Source: an uncultured Porphyromonadaceae bacterium (GTDB lineage: Bacteria; Bacteroidota; Bacteroidia; Bacteroidales; Muribaculaceae). From it: a stretch of DNA of 6,960 bases. Positions 4,081 to 6,960 of the stretch are shown here, one piece after another. Below the pieces are notes generated by a model, which searched no databases, had not been told where the DNA came from, and saw only the letters and a program-made list of their open reading frames with translations. The stretch spans positions 1 to 6,960 of the forward strand of contig CAMVDK010000168.1 of assembly GCA_947166165.1 (NCBI GenBank). Reading direction: 5' to 3'. Within the stretch, counting starts at the first letter, position 1. Each line of letters begins with the position of its first letter. Made by a program: the position numbers and the translations under genes.

Positions 4081-6635
4081 GTGCCATTCGGAAAATGAGA
4101 ATCGTGCTGCTCGCCTGCATGCTGCTCGCGGGATGGCTGCCCTCCACGGGCCAGCAGCATGGCACGGCGGTCGAGGCCGTCGTGACCGAAGCGCTCGTGC
4201 AATATGACGCCACCGCCGACAAGGACCTTCTGCGCCAGGCCCGCGCCCGGGTCGACTCGCTGGCCGCGCTCCAAGCCGCGCCCAGCAAGGTGGCAAGCGG
4301 ATTCGACCGGATCTGCGCACTGCAACTCAGCCCCAACACACGCACGCTCAAGAAGACCAACTACTGGCGCTTCACCGACACTGAGGTGGAGACTGGATTC
4401 GATGCCATGAGAGGCATGCTCGAGAATGCCGTATCGGTGAACTTCAACGAGTTCGTCGAAAATCGCGACTACGGCCATTGGTATCTCGAGACGCTGGTCG
4501 ACCTCTACTTCGACGCCACCACCCCGGCCCTGACCGACGCTCTCGCGGCCTCGATAGTGAGTTTCCTCAAGGGCGACGTAGGCCACGAGCGCCTGGCGCC
4601 ACTACTGCGGCAGCGCTCCAGGCAGCAAGCGCTCCAGTTGGTGGAGGCATGCCGGCGGGTGAACCAGGCCTCGGAGGTGCCCTACAAGTCGGTCAACATA
4701 TGGCTCACGTTCGACGAGATTGACACCGAGCTGCGCTCAGGCAACTTAGTGCGGGCACAGTCGCTCTACAACAGTATTGCCGCAGAGCCAGCCATCTTCT
4801 ACGGCTCCAATCTGCTCGAGACCCAGACTCAGCTTCAGTATGCCTCTGCCAGCTTCGATGCCGCCACGCTCGACTCCTTCAACGCGGCCATCCACCGAAG
4901 CTTTGAATTCGGCCCTGACCACCAGTTTCAAAAGAGCCTGCGGCAGATTGAATCAGAATCGGCCAACCGCCACGAGGCCTACGACCTCATCTTCAGCTAT
5001 CTGGCCCGCTCCGCTGGGAGCGGCATCTATGGCATGACCCCCTATCTGGCGGCCGTATACGCCAAGCAGCAGACGCAGCAGGCGGTGGCTCGGCTCAATC
5101 ACATCGTGTTCAACTCGATGGACAGCACCGCCATCGCTGACTTCACCCTGGCCAAACAGCTCACCTTGCAAGCCGCACAGGCCACCACGGTCGACGACCG
5201 ATATGCCCTGCTCCACCATGCCGACAGCCTGGAGTGCGAAGCCTTCCGACGCCTGCAGTGGCAGCTCTCGCCCGTCGACCAGACCCCCATCCGGCCACGG
5301 CTCACTACCGAGGCGCAAAAGCAAGCCTTCGACCGCATCCAGCACATCTCCAATTCGCCCATCATCGTCAACGACGAACTCTTCAACAACCTTCAGGAGC
5401 AGAATGCCCTATGGGACACGCTGATGAGCGAGCTTGGCCTGCCGCAGCGCAACACCTGCCCCAATCCGCTCGCCGAGCGGCTCGCCCGGCGCAGGCTGGC
5501 TCCAGGGGTGGCCGCCGTCGAATTTGTGTGCTACCACCAGTTCAACTGCGTGTCGACCGACTCGGTGCGCTATCTAGCCGTGGTGCTCGACGAGCGCCAG
5601 CACCCCACCGTGGTGCTCCTGCCTCGGCTCGATGACTTGGCCTTGCGCACCGACGACAGCAGCACCTACCAAAGCACCTCGCTCTACGAAGCCGTCTGGC
5701 AGCCCGTGCTCGACGCCCTGCCCCACGACATCACCACCATCTACTACAGTCCTGCCGGCGCGCTGAGCCTGATTGCCCACCACGCGCTGCCCACCACCGG
5801 CGGCCAACTGCTCACCGACCGCTACGACCTGCGGCTCGTGACGTCGACCGCCGACGTGGGCCCCCGCCACCCCTTCGCCGACAATGCGCCGGCCAGCCGG
5901 GCTGGCGAGGCCGTGCTGTGCGGCAACGTGGACTACAACACCGCGCCCGCCGCCAGCGACGAGGCCGGGCCGCTCTTCGCCTTCCAGTACCGCTCGCCCA
6001 CTCCCGCCGCTGGCGAGCGCTACGGACTCACGCCGCTCGACTACAGCCGGTTCGAGATCGAGAACATCGCCCAAATCCTTTCCGAAGGCCGAATCACCCC
6101 CATCGTCCGCGACCGGCTCGACGCCAGCGAGCAAGCCATACGCAGCCTGAGCGGCAACGCACCGGCCATCCTCCACATCTCCACCCATGGCTTCTACAAC
6201 CCCCAGCCGGCCAGCGTCGACCCCATGCAGCGCTGCGGGCTGCTGCTCTCGGGCGCCAGCCGCGCCTGGGCCTCGGGCAAGAGCATTCCCGGCCACGACG
6301 ACGGCATCCTGACGGCCGCCGAGATCGCCACACTCGACCTGAGCCAGTGCCGTATGGTAGTGCTCAGCGCCTGCGAGTCAGGGCTTGGCCAGCCCGACGG
6401 CTACGAAGGCGTCGTCGGACTGCAGCACGCCTTCAAGCTCGCCGGGGTGCGCACCATCGTGATGAGTCTGTGGCGCGTGCGCGACGACGTCACCGCGCTC
6501 CTCATGACGCGGTTCTACCACCATCTGCTCACGGGGCACACCACCCCCCACGACGCCATGCAGAGCGCACAGCGCGACCTGCGCCACGACTTCCCCGACC
6601 CGCACCTCTGGGCAGCCTTCGCCGTGCTCGACTGA
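4077..6635 (+). CDS. Exported CHAT-domain protease with helical N-terminal region
   Basis: The ATG at 4077 overlaps the caspase stop as ATGA and gives 852 residues; an alternative ATG at 4095 would give 846 and keep the signal peptide (hydrophobic 9-21, likely cleavage near STG at 23-25). A Cys at 14 within LLAC is not a good lipobox because the hydrophobic run continues past it. Residues about 26-490 look all-helical and repeat-like (for example SGNLVRAQSLYNSI), possibly degenerate TPRs, without a clear family. The C-terminal CHAT domain (about 499-852) has YYSPAGALSLIAHHALP, the catalytic His in ILHISTHGFYN (H704), the catalytic Cys in VVLSACESGLG (C766), then GVVGLQHAFKLAGVRTIVMSLW and the terminal PHLWAAFAVL. 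CHAT is a clan CD protease related to caspases and separase. Tight coupling to the caspase gene implies joint production; substrates are unknown. Confidence 0.93.
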   Translation: MSAIRKMRIVLLACMLLAGWLPSTGQQHGTAVEAVVTEALVQYDATADKDLLRQARARVDSLAALQAAPSKVASGFDRICALQLSPNTRTLKKTNYWRFTDTEVETGFDAMRGMLENAVSVNFNEFVENRDYGHWYLETLVDLYFDATTPALTDALAASIVSFLKGDVGHERLAPLLRQRSRQQALQLVEACRRVNQASEVPYKSVNIWLTFDEIDTELRSGNLVRAQSLYNSIAAEPAIFYGSNLLETQTQLQYASASFDAATLDSFNAAIHRSFEFGPDHQFQKSLRQIESESANRHEAYDLIFSYLARSAGSGIYGMTPYLAAVYAKQQTQQAVARLNHIVFNSMDSTAIADFTLAKQLTLQAAQATTVDDRYALLHHADSLECEAFRRLQWQLSPVDQTPIRPRLTTEAQKQAFDRIQHISNSPIIVNDELFNNLQEQNALWDTLMSELGLPQRNTCPNPLAERLARRRLAPGVAAVEFVCYHQFNCVSTDSVRYLAVVLDERQHPTVVLLPRLDDLALRTDDSSTYQSTSLYEAVWQPVLDALPHDITTIYYSPAGALSLIAHHALPTTGGQLLTDRYDLRLVTSTADVGPRHPFADNAPASRAGEAVLCGNVDYNTAPAASDEAGPLFAFQYRSPTPAAGERYGLTPLDYSRFEIENIAQILSEGRITPIVRDRLDASEQAIRSLSGNAPAILHISTHGFYNPQPASVDPMQRCGLLLSGASRAWASGKSIPGHDDGILTAAEIATLDLSQCRMVVLSACESGLGQPDGYEGVVGLQHAFKLAGVRTIVMSLWRVRDDVTALLMTRFYHHLLTGHTTPHDAMQSAQRDLRHDFPDPHLWAAFAVLD

Positions 6636-6691
6636 GCACACCCGCCCCCCACAGTTCCCCCACATCGCCGACTCCGGCAACGGCCAGCGGC
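6636..6691. other. Short C-rich spacer after the operon
   Basis: No gene or textbook terminator is seen directly after the CHAT stop. The first strong secondary structure lies in the inverted-repeat element that begins at 6692. Confidence 0.4.
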
Positions 6692-6843
6692 GTAAGTTGT
6701 AGGACCTCGCCAAGGCGAGGCCACGCGAGCCAGCGGCGAGCACGACGACCGGGTCACGCCGCCAACCGATGCATCGCAGTCGCGTACGCGCTGCCGCGCG
6801 TGTGGCCACGCCAAGGCGAGGCCCTACATGCTACAACTTTTAC
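6692..6843. repeat. Large imperfect inverted-repeat element with internal direct repeat
   Basis: The outer arms AAGTTGTAG (6694-6702) and CTACAACTT (6831-6839) are perfect complements. Inside them GACCTCGCC (6703-6711) pairs with GGCGAGGCC (6815-6823) with one mismatch, after a 7-nt insertion in the right arm; similarity continues to about 6727 on the left. A 15-bp sequence, CGCCAAGGCGAGGCC, occurs exactly at 6708-6722 and 6809-6823, and CCTCGCCAAGGCGAGG (6705-6720) is itself a hairpin. The right arm ends in a T4 run. It may serve as the operon's terminator, or be an extragenic palindromic repeat or small non-autonomous element. No transposase is present. Confidence 0.6.
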
Positions 6844-6900
6844 CCGCATCGGACACCGGCACAGCACCACTCTGCGGGAATTGCCTGTTTGCTGCTGAAC

Positions 6901-6960
6901 TATTAGGTTACCTTTCGGGATTTTTCATATTTGTGAAAAACAGCCCACAACTTTTGGCGG
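6901..6960 (+). promoter_or_regulatory. Promoter-upstream repeat, copy B (cut by right edge)
   Basis: This is the plus-strand partner of the sequence at 960-1019 (46 of 60 identical). It carries AGGTTACCTT (6905-6914) and the near-invariant CAGCCC[G/A]CAACTTTTGGCGG core. By analogy with copy A, the TTTG at 6953-6956 would be a -33 box and the -7 box would fall at about 6977-6984, outside the window, so a plus-strand transcript probably starts just beyond the edge. Confidence 0.5.

Noticed and set aside
3202..6635. A CRISPR-linked (type III-E like) TPR-CHAT system or a gasdermin cell-death module
   Set aside because: No CRISPR array, cas gene or small pore-forming gasdermin-like gene is visible, and both proteases carry signal peptides, unlike those cytoplasmic systems. 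A partner outside the window cannot be ruled out.
5918..6898. Plus-strand frame of 326 codons overlapping the CHAT catalytic region and running past its end
   Set aside because: The product is extremely Arg/Pro/His-rich and lies in a different frame from the intact CHAT domain; it is a high-GC shadow.

Overview
The window is a chromosomal segment of a fairly GC-rich member of the Bacteroidales, probably Prevotella-like. The assignment rests on two exact matches to the Bacteroidetes promoter (TTTG, 20 bp, TAnnTTTG), weak or absent Shine-Dalgarno sites, and the gene families present. The genus is an inference.

Layout. Positions 1-580 (minus strand) hold a LytTR DNA-binding regulator followed by the start of an FHA-domain protein that runs off the left edge. 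They look like one transcription unit, read from a strong-looking promoter at 936-967 through a leader of about 350 nt. Positions 581-1677 hold no convincing gene. This 1.1 kb contains the leader, a block of stable hairpins ending in a 9-bp stem and a T8 tract (possible small RNA, 1206-1366), a perfect 15-bp inverted repeat (1426-1470), three copies of ATGAAATG at about 20-bp intervals (1504-1552), and the sigma-gene promoter (1606-1637).

Positions 1678-6635 (plus strand) form a compact four-gene operon: an ECF sigma factor, a single-pass anti-sigma-like protein with an outer TPR-like domain, an exported caspase/metacaspase-family protease, and an exported CHAT-domain protease. Gaps are 32 nt, 19 nt and a 4-nt ATGA overlap. 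Both proteases keep their His/Cys catalytic residues and begin with signal peptides, so they should act in or beyond the periplasm. A plausible model is that the membrane protein holds the sigma factor, an envelope signal or proteolysis releases it, and sigma drives its own operon and perhaps others. The direct evidence is gene order, domains and spacing; the mechanism is inferred.

Positions 6636-6960 carry no gene. They contain a large imperfect inverted repeat (6692-6843) and, at the right edge, a 60-bp sequence that matches the region upstream of the LytTR promoter in inverted orientation (46 of 60 bases). This right-hand copy probably precedes another promoter just outside the window.

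The most interesting content is the sigma/anti-sigma plus paired clan CD protease operon. No CRISPR array, gasdermin, transposase or tRNA was seen.
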